Source of the DNA: Pseudoalteromonas sp. NC201
GTDB lineage: Bacteria; Pseudomonadota; Gammaproteobacteria; Enterobacterales; Alteromonadaceae
NCBI RefSeq assembly: GCF_002850255.1
Contig: NZ_CP022522.1
Location: 2,975,125-3,039,124, forward strand
Direction of reading: 5' to 3'
Length of the DNA stretch: 64,000 nt
Shown: positions 1 through 8,187 of the stretch, piece after piece
Numbering within the stretch: position 1 is the first letter of the stretch
Layout: each line of letters begins with the position of its first letter
Program-made: the position numbers and the translations under genes
Notes under the pieces: generated by a model
Database searches by the model: none
The model's input: the letters and a program-made list of their open reading frames with translations, nothing else
Told to the model about the DNA's origin: nothing

Positions 1-771
1 TTGCTGGTCGATTTCGGCGGCGCCTTTACTCCAGATCATCAATAGATTTATATGCGACTGCCCATCTGCTAAAAAGTAGCCATTTCCAGCAACTTGTACT
101 GCGTCGAACTGGTTCCCTTGGGTACTTCTAGCATTGGCGGTGTCAAACACATATGCTGTCATTGCCTGATTGCCGGCTACAAATTCAGCAAAAGCCCCCC
201 CTGCTATTTTCACTTTAGCTTGGTTTAGATTACTTAAGTAAAGATTACTATTATCTGTCACGATATAGTGATATTCAGGCTCAGTGCCTTGCACTTGAGT
301 CGCGACATTATCCAATCTTGCCATTCCCTGCGCCGTCACCGTTACGCTACTTTGCTGAGCGGTACTGACAAGCCCTAAGTTATTGAGCTTAGCCGAGCCA
401 GACTCCACTAATATGGTCGGCTGTACGCCGCTTAGCGCCGCAGTGATAACATCTTGGGTATTATCAGACCCAGTAATGGTGATACCAGGTCTCGTGATCT
501 TAATTGGGCCCTGACATTGTCCTTGAATAGCAAAGGTAATTTCATCGACAGGCCAACTTACTTGCTCAACGGCACGTTTCAGTAAGCTGGGGTTAGTATG
601 ACAGTTGATAGCAAAAGTATACGACCCACTGACGCTTTGTGATGCGACTTGCTTTGCCAAGACATACAGCCTTTTGACATCGCTGTCATTTGTATCCTTT
701 GCAAAAACATGGGAAGCGCAGATAGCGGATGCAACCAAACTGGTTGCAAATATGCTTGTACTTAATTTCAT
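1..771 (-). CDS. Secreted protein of unknown function, 5' part only
   Basis: An open frame of 257 codons runs from ATG at 771 to the window edge without a stop, so the C-terminus is missing. The first ~24 residues (MKLSTSIFATSLVASAICAS...) form a clear Sec signal peptide ending near HVFA-KD. A good ribosome site (AAGGATAAGG) lies just before the ATG. The mature part is rich in N, T, S, Q and G with short hydrophobic stretches (for example ITRPGITITGSDN, SAKLNNLGLVS), which resembles right-handed beta-helix or pectate-lyase-like surface proteins. No catalytic motif is visible. The fold is an inference; the secretion signal is well supported. Confidence 0.8.
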   Translation of the reverse strand, partial: MKLSTSIFATSLVASAICASHVFAKDTNDSDVKRLYVLAKQVASQSVSGSYTFAINCHTNPSLLKRAVEQVSWPVDEITFAIQGQCQGPIKITRPGITITGSDNTQDVITAALSGVQPTILVESGSAKLNNLGLVSTAQQSSVTVTAQGMARLDNVATQVQGTEPEYHYIVTDNSNLYLSNLNQAKVKIAGGAFAEFVAGNQAMTAYVFDTANARSTQGNQFDAVQVAGNGYFLADGQSHINLLMIWSKGAAEIDQQ

Positions 772-926
772 TTCCTTATCCTTTACACGTTTAATCCTGC
801 CAATTGCAGTACCCTAAATCCTAATACAGATCTAGATATAAAATGCACTGTATATTTAAACACTACTGACACTCCCTGACACAACATCGTGGTTTACTCT
901 TTTTGAACTCAAAAAGGAGAAAGACC

Positions 927-1244
927 ATGCAACAAAATGTCGTAGAGATTGTAAAATTTAAATTGGCTCTTGGTGCTACAGAGAGTGACATTATGGGTGT
1001 AAACCCAGCTTTTACCGAGTGGGTTGAACAGCAACCTGGGTTACTATATCGTTCGTTGACTAAAGACAGTCAGACTGACGAGTATTTAGATATTATTTAT
1101 TGGCAATCGATGGAGCATGCTAAAGCGGTTTCGGCACAATTCCCAACAACCGAAGTATGCCAAAGATTAACGCAATACATAGACAGCGAGAGTGTCACCA
1201 TTAGTCACAGTAATGTGCTCTCTCAAACCCCATGTAGCGGTTAA
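927..1244 (+). CDS. Small antibiotic-biosynthesis-monooxygenase-like / dimeric alpha-beta barrel protein
   Basis: 105 residues from ATG 927. This start is preferred over an in-frame TTG at 903 because AAGGAG sits directly upstream of the ATG. The pattern (VVEIVKFKL at the N-terminus, then FxxWVEQQPGLLYRSL, then DIIYWQSMEHAKAV) is typical of small ferredoxin-fold dimeric barrel proteins such as ABM or NIPSNAP-like proteins. No specific substrate can be named. It ends 32 bp before a WYL-domain regulator on the same strand, so the two are probably co-transcribed and the regulator may control it. Confidence 0.7.
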   Translation: MQQNVVEIVKFKLALGATESDIMGVNPAFTEWVEQQPGLLYRSLTKDSQTDEYLDIIYWQSMEHAKAVSAQFPTTEVCQRLTQYIDSESVTISHSNVLSQTPCSG

Positions 1245-1276
1245 TCAATCTGAGATTTGAATAACAAGGAAAACTC

Positions 1277-2011
1277 GTGCATAAATCAGAACGTCTCTTT
1301 CAGTTAGTGGATCTGCTCAAGGGTCGACGATTAGCGGTTACCGCTAAGTCATTGGCCGATCACTTTACGGTATCTGAGCGTACGATTTATCGCGATATTC
1401 AGGACTTACAAAGTTCTGGCGTGCCAATTGAGGGGGAAGCAGGTGTCGGCTATATTATTGGTGACTACCCACTGCCCCCTATGATGTTTAGCTATGATGA
1501 ACTCACCGCATTATTACTTGGCAGTAAAATGGTTGGAGCATGGACGGATCCCGAACTAAGCGCACATGCAAAAGCAGCCATTGCCAAAATAGAGGCCGTG
1601 CTACCCGCTCACCTCAAACAACAGCATGACCACTCCCCTTATTTGGTTTCGAGTTTTAAACACGGACCACAACAACAATCCTTTAGCGCTACACTCAGGC
1701 TCGCCATTGCGGCTAAGCAGTGTGTACAACTTGAATATCAAGACGTTGCAAAGCAACAAACCCAGCGTATTATCGAGCCTCTCGGATTGGTTTATTGGGG
1801 TGGAAAGTGGACGCTGGTCGCATTTTGTCAGCTCCGCAGTGATTACCGTGAATTTCGCTTGGACCGTATCACCGCGATACATAAAAGTAAGCTGACCTTT
1901 ACCGTAAGTCCTGATAAAAACCTCAACCATTACGTTGAACTAGTTAAGGCCAAATACGCAGAAGAAATTGCACAGCACCAATGCCAAGCGCCTGATAAAA
2001 GTAGCAACTAA
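1277..2011 (+). CDS. YafY-type transcriptional regulator (HTH + WYL domain)
   Basis: 244 residues with a GTG start at 1277 preceded by AAGGAAAA. Residues ~5-60 form a DeoR/HTH_11-type helix-turn-helix (SLADHFTVSERTIYRDIQDL). Residues ~135-220 form a WYL domain, with the EYQD start, the LGLVYWGGKWTLVAFC core and the YREFRLDRI end. WYL domains bind small ligands or nucleic acid and switch the attached HTH. The size fits the YafY family. It probably regulates the small barrel protein just upstream or an unlinked target; no operator was identified. Confidence 0.9.
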   Translation: MHKSERLFQLVDLLKGRRLAVTAKSLADHFTVSERTIYRDIQDLQSSGVPIEGEAGVGYIIGDYPLPPMMFSYDELTALLLGSKMVGAWTDPELSAHAKAAIAKIEAVLPAHLKQQHDHSPYLVSSFKHGPQQQSFSATLRLAIAAKQCVQLEYQDVAKQQTQRIIEPLGLVYWGGKWTLVAFCQLRSDYREFRLDRITAIHKSKLTFTVSPDKNLNHYVELVKAKYAEEIAQHQCQAPDKSSN

Positions 2012-2128
2012 TTCTAAGCTCACTGCCCGATTCATATTTTGTTACTAATACTTGCGCATCTAAAATCAACCTTTTCAAACTGCACCGCGACTAATTTTGT
2101 AAATCAGACTTATTCCTTCGAGGTGCTT

Positions 2129-2683
2129 ATGAAAACCACAAAATCAATACTCATTATTTCGGTAACACTGGCTTTGAGTGCCTGCATTGGCTACTCCAAT
2201 GCAAATACAACCGAGCCGCAAACACAAGGCAGCTACCGGCTTATCGCTTACCAAGACTGTAACCCAATAATCAAACACACCATGGACGCCGAACAGGTGG
2301 CCGCATACAAAGCACTCAAAGCGGCAGAGCTTGATATCTCAGCTTCTGAGTTACCAATGAAAGATATTGAAGACAAGCTCGCACTGCTCAGCAAAGAAAT
2401 GGAAGCCATTAGTAAAGAGGCGATACAAGAAGACGACGATCGACTTGTGATCAATAAAGCGCTACTGGCAAAACAAGAAGAGAAGGCCAAGCAGATTGAG
2501 GCAGTAATTGAAAGTCACGCAGCTAATTTTGATGCCATTGACGACTATGCCGAAAAAATCGAAGCCGCAGCAAATCGTTTTGATAAGGCGTTAAAACCCA
2601 TAATCGGTGACTTAAAAGAGGTCAATATTAATATCATCGAACCCGGTGAAACCCCGAGTGCCCGTTGCCTCGCGTCAAGCTAA
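2129..2683 (+). CDS. Helical lipoprotein of unknown function
   Basis: 184 residues from ATG 2129, chosen because GAGGTG lies upstream and the peptide starts with a type II signal (MKTTKSILIISVTLALSAC). The lipobox LSAC puts the lipidated Cys at about residue 19. The rest is strongly helical and charged, with a predicted coiled coil in the middle (long runs of A, E, K and L around residues 60-140). The frame could be extended upstream to a TTG at 2039, but that would bury the signal peptide. It is a lone gene with no recognisable family. Confidence 0.75.
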   Translation: MKTTKSILIISVTLALSACIGYSNANTTEPQTQGSYRLIAYQDCNPIIKHTMDAEQVAAYKALKAAELDISASELPMKDIEDKLALLSKEMEAISKEAIQEDDDRLVINKALLAKQEEKAKQIEAVIESHAANFDAIDDYAEKIEAAANRFDKALKPIIGDLKEVNINIIEPGETPSARCLASS

Positions 2684-2703
2684 GCAAGTTGAACTGATTG
2701 AAT

Positions 2704-2721
2704 GGAGGAAAATATTCCTCC
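2704..2721 (+). terminator. Hairpin after the lipoprotein gene
   Basis: GGAGGAA-AATA-TTCCTCC is a perfect 7-bp stem 20 bp after the stop codon. It lacks a strong T run, so termination is likely but not certain. Confidence 0.45.
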
Positions 2722-2956
2722 AACTGTATTTGCTCATCACTTGCCTTACCATTTAGACAAATTGATATGGACTTTGACTGACAGGCGACTTTGAGCAAAA
2801 TATGGCTACTTCATTAAATGCTTTATGCGTATTAGTTCACATATAAAGTATGTTATGTTTGTTCATGCTAGCCTCAGCTGTTTAGTTATTTAACAAATTA
2901 ATTATGGCCTCGCTTTGTATTAAGCTAACCCACGAAAAAGAGAAGGCTAGCACAGT

Positions 2957-3283
2957 GTGGGAGTCATTATATCTATATATTTCGGAAGGTCGGCAGTGAA
3001 TGATATTGAAAGGAATAAGTTAATCAAAACTAGCTGGGATTTGCATAGTTTGGTAGAAAGTAGCTACCTTGGCAATCCCGCTACCAAAGGCGATGAGGAA
3101 TGGCTAGAAAAACAGCGTATTCTATTAGCTGACATGGCCATTCATTTATTACAAACGGCTATTCAGCCAGGTAACATAGAGCTTGATAAATTAAAAAATA
3201 ATCTGCACTCGATTCTAACAATCACAGATCAATTTTTACCCCATTCAGGACTTAAAGAAGCAACAGAGAAACTTTACAAGTAA
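2957..3283 (+). CDS. Small hypothetical protein
   Basis: 108 residues from GTG 2957, or 95 residues from GTG 2996, which has a good GGAAGG site upstream. The sequence is soluble and mostly helical (DIERNKLIKTSWDLHSLVESSYL, LLADMAIHLLQTAIQ). No domain is recognised. It stands alone between a hairpin-ended lipoprotein gene and a convergent regulator gene. The lack of ATG and of any family match keeps the confidence moderate. Confidence 0.5.
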   Translation: MGVIISIYFGRSAVNDIERNKLIKTSWDLHSLVESSYLGNPATKGDEEWLEKQRILLADMAIHLLQTAIQPGNIELDKLKNNLHSILTITDQFLPHSGLKEATEKLYK

Positions 3284-3411
3284 ACATACAATACATGTCC
3301 AAGTTAGTATTTCCGTAGTTTGGTTTCCTGTAGTAGTCATGTTTTGCAGTTAACAATAGCGATAACAGCCGATGTTATTTATTGCACAAAGAGAAAGGTT
3401 AACACCCACTA

Positions 3412-4368
3412 TTACGACCCTCTCACTCGATTAAGCGATTGGTTATAGTGCTTTTTGTATTGCTTCGCTAAAGCCTGACTGTCTTGGTAGCCAACCTGAT
3501 TGGCTATCTGCTCCACACTCATATTAGTGCTATGCAATAGCTGTTTGGTGCGAACGAGTCGCGCAAGTCGCACGTACTCAAAAGGCGTCATACTCGTGTG
3601 CTGTTTAAAGCGTCGAATTAACGTACGCTCTGACATACAAGCATGTTTCGCAAGGCTCTGTAAGCTATGCGAAACATCGAGATTATCGCTGATATGATAC
3701 TGTGCCTTAAGCAATTGCGCATCTCTATGTTGTAAAAAGCCACTGAGCTGCACAAACTCATTTTGACTCGCTTGCTCGTTTGGTATCGCCAGCCACGCGG
3801 CGATTGTTTTTGCCACTTCTGAACCCAGCACGTCGGTAATAAACCGCAGCATCAAGTGCAAGTAACTATGAGCTGCGCCCGCGGTATACACCATACCGCT
3901 TTGCTCTGTTACCTTTTGGCTGTTGGGCTTTAAAACGGGATAATATCGTGTAAAAAAAGGCGTAAGCCACCAGCTACACGTAAATTGTTTTTTATCCAAC
4001 AATCCTGCTGTGGCTAAAAATGCGGTACCGCAACATCCGGCAAGTTGATAAGTCGCGGGATGAAATTCAATACCATGCTTGTTTAATTGTGCTTTGACTT
4101 GTTGGCATTGTTGCCACAACAAAGGCTCTGATGAAAAGTGACTGCCGAGCCAGATAACGACATCAGCATCAGCCAATGCGCTAAATTCAGCATGACAAAC
4201 AAATTCTAAGCCTTGACTACTCATCACCGACTTTTGCCCTGAAAGCGCAACCGTCTGCCAGCAAAACACAGCCTTACCAGCGACTTTGTTTGCCACGTTC
4301 AATATATCAATCACGCCAGTTAATGCGCTCGCAAACACATGTTCAGGACAAAGCAAAATCACCTTCAT
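3412..4368 (-). CDS. GlxA-family AraC-type regulator (DJ-1/PfpI domain + AraC HTH)
   Basis: 318 residues. The N-terminal ~170 residues look like a DJ-1/PfpI class I glutamine-amidotransferase-like fold (VILLCPEHVFASALTGVIDIL, ADVVIWLGSH, the LAGCCGTAFLATAGLLD nucleophile-elbow region). The C-terminal ~100 residues carry two AraC helix-turn-helix motifs (LAKHACMSERTLIRRFK and IANQVGYQDSQALAKQYK). GlxA-family members usually act as activators that sense small molecules. The gene is divergent from the MAPEG protein gene with 94 bp between them, so that gene is the most likely target. Confidence 0.9.
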   Translation of the reverse strand: MKVILLCPEHVFASALTGVIDILNVANKVAGKAVFCWQTVALSGQKSVMSSQGLEFVCHAEFSALADADVVIWLGSHFSSEPLLWQQCQQVKAQLNKHGIEFHPATYQLAGCCGTAFLATAGLLDKKQFTCSWWLTPFFTRYYPVLKPNSQKVTEQSGMVYTAGAAHSYLHLMLRFITDVLGSEVAKTIAAWLAIPNEQASQNEFVQLSGFLQHRDAQLLKAQYHISDNLDVSHSLQSLAKHACMSERTLIRRFKQHTSMTPFEYVRLARLVRTKQLLHSTNMSVEQIANQVGYQDSQALAKQYKKHYNQSLNRVRGS

Positions 4369-4462
4369 GGCAATATCAAACCAAAATTAGTCATTATTGA
4401 CACGATAAGTTAGCAATCAATCTAGTTAAAGTAAAACCTCTTTCAAATTCAGGAGCTTTACG

Positions 4463-4870
4463 ATGTGGATCCATATTCCGGTTTTATTTTTGCTTAGCCT
4501 AACGCTGCTATTATTTCTTTTAACCGCAACGAGTAGAATTCGCGCAGTCAAAAATGGTGATATTGCACTTCAAGATATTCGCTATGTTGAAAAACACGCC
4601 TTCCCCGAGCGCATAAGATTATTAGGTAATAGCTATGACAGCCAGTTTCAACAGCCGGTGTTATTTATCGCATTACTGATACTTTTGCATATTGAGCAAA
4701 TGACGGGACAATTTTGGTTTGTGCTTAGCACCGTGTTTGTCGCAGCAAGATATTGGCACAGCTACGAGCACGTGCTAGGCAGCAATTTACGGTTACGAAC
4801 CCTAGCATTTGGATTAAGTAGCTTTTGCTTGTTTTTTGCCTGGTTTAGCTTCTTGTTCGATAGAATGTAA
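4463..4870 (+). CDS. MAPEG-family integral membrane protein
   Basis: 135 residues with about four hydrophobic segments (residues ~4-24, 67-80, 87-100 and 112-130). The pattern with FxERxRLLGNSYDSQFQQPVLF and RYWHSYEHVLGSNLRLR matches bacterial MAPEG proteins (membrane-associated proteins in eicosanoid and glutathione metabolism), which often bind glutathione. The physiological substrate in bacteria is mostly unknown. AGGAG precedes the ATG. It is divergent from a GlxA-type regulator. Confidence 0.8.
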   Translation: MWIHIPVLFLLSLTLLLFLLTATSRIRAVKNGDIALQDIRYVEKHAFPERIRLLGNSYDSQFQQPVLFIALLILLHIEQMTGQFWFVLSTVFVAARYWHSYEHVLGSNLRLRTLAFGLSSFCLFFAWFSFLFDRM

Positions 4871-4951
4871 AAAGTCACTGGTTAAAGGGATTTTACACTG
4901 GCTAAGTTACGTACAAGTTTGTTACATTAACCACAACAATAACCTTAGGTT

Positions 4952-6532
4952 TTGGTTGTGCTGCAGTCTAGGTTGAATGGCGTCAAAATACACAGCAACT
5001 TTAGTGGGAAGCTTACGCTCCTACTCGCTGTTATTTACGGCGCCGTATTTTTGTTTAGCCCCTCAATTTTTGCGCTTGATGACAATTGCTCGCTCACGAC
5101 CGCTCACGACGACTCAATTTTGCTTACTATCAATACCACGTCTTATAGCAAAATTGAACGCGGCAACAATACCGTCTCGATAGCCTGCAATTTACATGAA
5201 GACAGCGTTTTTTCATTTGTAGATGTTGGCCTTAATCACTATCAGTGGCGAGTCAACGCCCCTTTGCCCGTTAAGTTCTCACAACCCGCATTTATCATTC
5301 CAAAAGGTAAGTACACAGCAACCTTAAGCTTGGATTCTATGCAAATTCATACGCCAAGATTTGGGCTGATGAGCATGGGGAAATTTATTTGGGAAAGTCA
5401 AAAAAGCAGCCTAGTCATGGGCGCATTTTATGGCCTTTGTTTTACCTTAATTTGCTATGTATTGATCATGGGTAGTCGCCTCAATGATCCTATATTTAGG
5501 CTTTACGGCGCTTATATCTTCTGCCTTTGTGGATTTGTATTATTCCAAGAAGGGCAATTAAATCTTTTTGTTTCATCTCAGTATAAGCCATTACTCAAAC
5601 ACGCATATTTACTTAGTATTGGTCTCACTGTGGTTTCGGCAACCTGGTTTATGTTGAGTATCCTACTTGTTGACAAACAGTGGCCAAAACTCGTGTTGTT
5701 ACTTAAAAGTGCCGCGGGTATCGTGATGATCCTGAGCATACTTAAAATTCCCACTCAACAAGCACAAGTGTCTTACTTATTAAGCCAAATAATGGCCTAT
5801 ATCACCCTCGTTATTGTCGCCACTATCTTTGTGCTATCTGCTCTTCAAACCAAGCGTAAAATTGGCGAAGCAAGTTTGGTTTTTACGGCACTGAGCCTAG
5901 TATTAGTCGGTATGGTATTTCGCGTGCTGTTAGTGGGATATAGCCCATTTATGCAGCGGTATGCACTTATTTTTGCGTTTGCCATTGAGTCTTTACTGCT
6001 TGCCGTTGCGGTATCTAAACGCATTGGACGGCTCAGACAGCAAAAGCAACAAGCTGAAAATGAAGCAAATTATGATCAATTGTGCGCCATTTTTAACCGT
6101 CGAGGCTGGTACAAACAAGCCAACGTACTAGTCGAGCAATTTAATAAGCGTGGTGGTGTTTTGGCATTATTTTACATTGACTTAGATAAGTTTAAGTTGA
6201 TTAATGACCAATTTGGTCACGATGCTGGAGATAAGGCGCTTGCCCATGTTGCGACGTTTTTGTCATCAAGTATCAGAAAACAAGATATTGTAGGACGCCT
6301 AGGTGGCGATGAGTTTGCAGCCCTGTGCTTATTTGACGACACACAGTCTGCAGAAGAAAAAGCACAACAGCTGCAACAACAACTCAATACCTTGCAATTT
6401 AGTCATGGGAAACAAAAAGTAGCAATTCAAGGTAGTGTCGGGCGAGCATTTTCCCAACACCCGATAACAGATATCAGCGATTTAATCGCACAAGCTGACA
6501 AGCAAATGTATCAGCAAAAAACCTTATCTTAA
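4952..6532 (+). CDS. Membrane diguanylate cyclase with 7TM-DISM sensor
   Basis: Up to 526 residues. The start is uncertain (TTG 4952, GTG 4958 or TTG 4973; no in-frame ATG precedes the signal segment KLTLLLAVIYGAVFLF). A periplasmic region of ~110 residues is followed by about seven membrane helices (residues ~150-355), as in 7TMR-DISM receptors, then a short coiled coil and a GGDEF domain. The active site GGDEF is intact at ~451-455. A product-inhibition I-site RKQD lies exactly five residues before it. It should make cyclic-di-GMP in response to an outside ligand. It runs convergently to within 3 bp of arfA. Confidence 0.88.
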   Translation: MVVLQSRLNGVKIHSNFSGKLTLLLAVIYGAVFLFSPSIFALDDNCSLTTAHDDSILLTINTTSYSKIERGNNTVSIACNLHEDSVFSFVDVGLNHYQWRVNAPLPVKFSQPAFIIPKGKYTATLSLDSMQIHTPRFGLMSMGKFIWESQKSSLVMGAFYGLCFTLICYVLIMGSRLNDPIFRLYGAYIFCLCGFVLFQEGQLNLFVSSQYKPLLKHAYLLSIGLTVVSATWFMLSILLVDKQWPKLVLLLKSAAGIVMILSILKIPTQQAQVSYLLSQIMAYITLVIVATIFVLSALQTKRKIGEASLVFTALSLVLVGMVFRVLLVGYSPFMQRYALIFAFAIESLLLAVAVSKRIGRLRQQKQQAENEANYDQLCAIFNRRGWYKQANVLVEQFNKRGGVLALFYIDLDKFKLINDQFGHDAGDKALAHVATFLSSSIRKQDIVGRLGGDEFAALCLFDDTQSAEEKAQQLQQQLNTLQFSHGKQKVAIQGSVGRAFSQHPITDISDLIAQADKQMYQQKTLS

Positions 6533-6535
6533 AGC

Positions 6536-6718
6536 TTAGGCTGCCTTAAGGTAAGGCTCTTGGCCTTTGTGCTTTACGCTACGTTGATAACTACCTTTGC
6601 CTTTTTTGCTTTTTTCAACTTTCGCCTTAAACAACGGGCTGGTTACCAACGCTTTTAATGCGTTGTCTTTAATTTCACCACGCTGATGAGCATGCTGAAG
6701 TTTGCTTTTTTTAGTCAT
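6536..6718 (-). CDS. arfA: Alternative ribosome-rescue factor ArfA
   Basis: 60 residues. The core GEIKDNALKALVTSPLFKAK followed by VEKSKKGKGSYQR is the ArfA signature. ArfA binds ribosomes stalled on truncated mRNA and recruits release factor RF2 (encoded here at 37-38 kb). The basic C-terminal tail enters the mRNA channel. In E. coli arfA is kept off by tmRNA because its mRNA is cut inside a hairpin and lacks a stop. Here the frame ends at a stop soon after the basic core, with a small hairpin inside the last codons. Confidence 0.88.
   Translation of the reverse strand: MTKKSKLQHAHQRGEIKDNALKALVTSPLFKAKVEKSKKGKGSYQRSVKHKGQEPYLKAA
6553..6567 (-). promoter_or_regulatory. Hairpin inside the 3' end of arfA
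   Basis: On the transcript strand AAGGC-CAAGA-GCCTT forms a perfect 5-bp stem about 15 nt before the stop codon. It is followed by the 8-bp palindrome CCTTAAGG. Position and type recall the in-gene hairpin that makes arfA mRNA non-stop in other gammaproteobacteria, but the stem is short and no U tract follows. Confidence 0.35.
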
Positions 6719-6930
6719 GACTTACTCCAAATAAGAATCATATAAATTGATAGTGTTGATGCATAATTTCAGACCATCAACAAGCGCGAATATTAACCTA
6801 AATGTTTTAAAGCGCAATGGCTTTTAGCAATAAATTTTCGTCTTTTTTGACTGCTATTTTAAAGTTAAGTTCATACCTACGCTCTATACTTAAATGCAGC
6901 CCTTTCAAGTCAAGCTAAACATTCGCGACA

Positions 6931-7938
6931 ATGACCGATATCGAGATTGCAACCGGGATCAGCATACATTATCAGGATGAGGGGGTGCCTCACGCCCCCG
7001 TTATTATTTTGATAATGGGTCTTGGGGCACAAATGACGATTTGGCCCGATGAATTGTACTTTGGGCTAGTCAATAAAGGTTTTCGGGTGATCCGTTTTGA
7101 TAATCGCGACACGGGATTGTCGAGCCACTTGGACCATTTAGGTTCACCGAGTGTGATAAAAACCATGCTGAGCAAAAAACTTCCTATTCGCGCTTCTGTT
7201 CCCTATACCCTAGAAGATATGGCCGAAGATGTTGTCGCTTTGATGGCAGGACTTAAGATTAAACGCGCCCACCTTGTTGGTGCTTCTATGGGCGGGATGA
7301 TTGCACAAATCGTTGCTGCTAAGCATAAAAAGAAAGTGGCAAGTTTGACCTCAATTATGTCAACCTCAGCGTATCCCAAGTTTACCGCAGCAAATGTAAA
7401 AGTCATGCTGCAACTAGCAAAAGCACGGCCAAAGTCAGACTGCCACCAATCTGCTATTCAATACAATATAAAACTCAACCAGCTGATCGGCAGTCCTGCT
7501 TACCCTCAAGACGAAGGGACGCTACATCAACAAGCCAAACACAGTATTGAACGCGCGCATAACCCGCAAGGATTTAAGCGTCAGCTTGCAGCGATTGTCG
7601 CAAGCCAATGTCGCAAGCACACGCTGGCAAAGATAAAAACGCCTACACTTGTTATCCATGGTACCGACGACCCTATTTTCCCCGCGGCCGCTGGCCAGCA
7701 AACCGCCGCGACTATTCGCAAATCCAAACTAAAACTGGTCAATGGGATGGGTCATGACTTCCCTCCAATGCTCATGCAGAAGATTGCCAAATGGGTGGCA
7801 AAACACGTAACTAAAGCAGAGCGAAAGCGATTAAAAAAGAAACAGCGCAAACAAAATGCTGTCCAGGAGACTACAGATAAAAAAGTCCCGAAAAATCAAT
7901 CAAACACGCCCCAACAAAACACAGTTCAAAATAAATAA
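6931..7938 (+). CDS. Alpha/beta hydrolase
   Basis: 335 residues. The core has the oxyanion strand ILIMGLGAQM, the nucleophile elbow G-A-S-M-G-G (Ser ~118), the acid in TDDPIFP and the catalytic His in GMGHDFP, so the triad is complete. It resembles the esterase / aclacinomycin-methylesterase-like group. The last ~45 residues form a lysine- and glutamine-rich tail (KAERKRLKKKQRKQ...) that is unusual for the family and looks disordered. No strong ribosome site is visible at the ATG. It is a single gene with unknown substrate. Confidence 0.85.
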   Translation: MTDIEIATGISIHYQDEGVPHAPVIILIMGLGAQMTIWPDELYFGLVNKGFRVIRFDNRDTGLSSHLDHLGSPSVIKTMLSKKLPIRASVPYTLEDMAEDVVALMAGLKIKRAHLVGASMGGMIAQIVAAKHKKKVASLTSIMSTSAYPKFTAANVKVMLQLAKARPKSDCHQSAIQYNIKLNQLIGSPAYPQDEGTLHQQAKHSIERAHNPQGFKRQLAAIVASQCRKHTLAKIKTPTLVIHGTDDPIFPAAAGQQTAATIRKSKLKLVNGMGHDFPPMLMQKIAKWVAKHVTKAERKRLKKKQRKQNAVQETTDKKVPKNQSNTPQQNTVQNK

Positions 7939-8187
7939 CATTCCCTAACATCACGCCCTGTAAAGCCTGAAAGTGCTAGCCTTCGCATCGTAATTCAACC
8001 TAAATCAGGAACACCAATTCTATCCTTATCGTTAAATTAAAGTAAATTTCCATTTGACAAACGCACATAAAAGCAACAACAATTAAACCGTTCCAAACTT
8101 ATTTGGACGCCAAAATAAAAATAGCCATGGATACAACATCAACAGATATCTACCCACAAAAAGTGGAACGATACAAAAGAGGTCAAC

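Noticed and set aside
605..817. 70-codon plus-strand frame near the left end
   Set aside because: It is antisense to a signal-peptide-bearing gene that has a good ribosome site on the minus strand.
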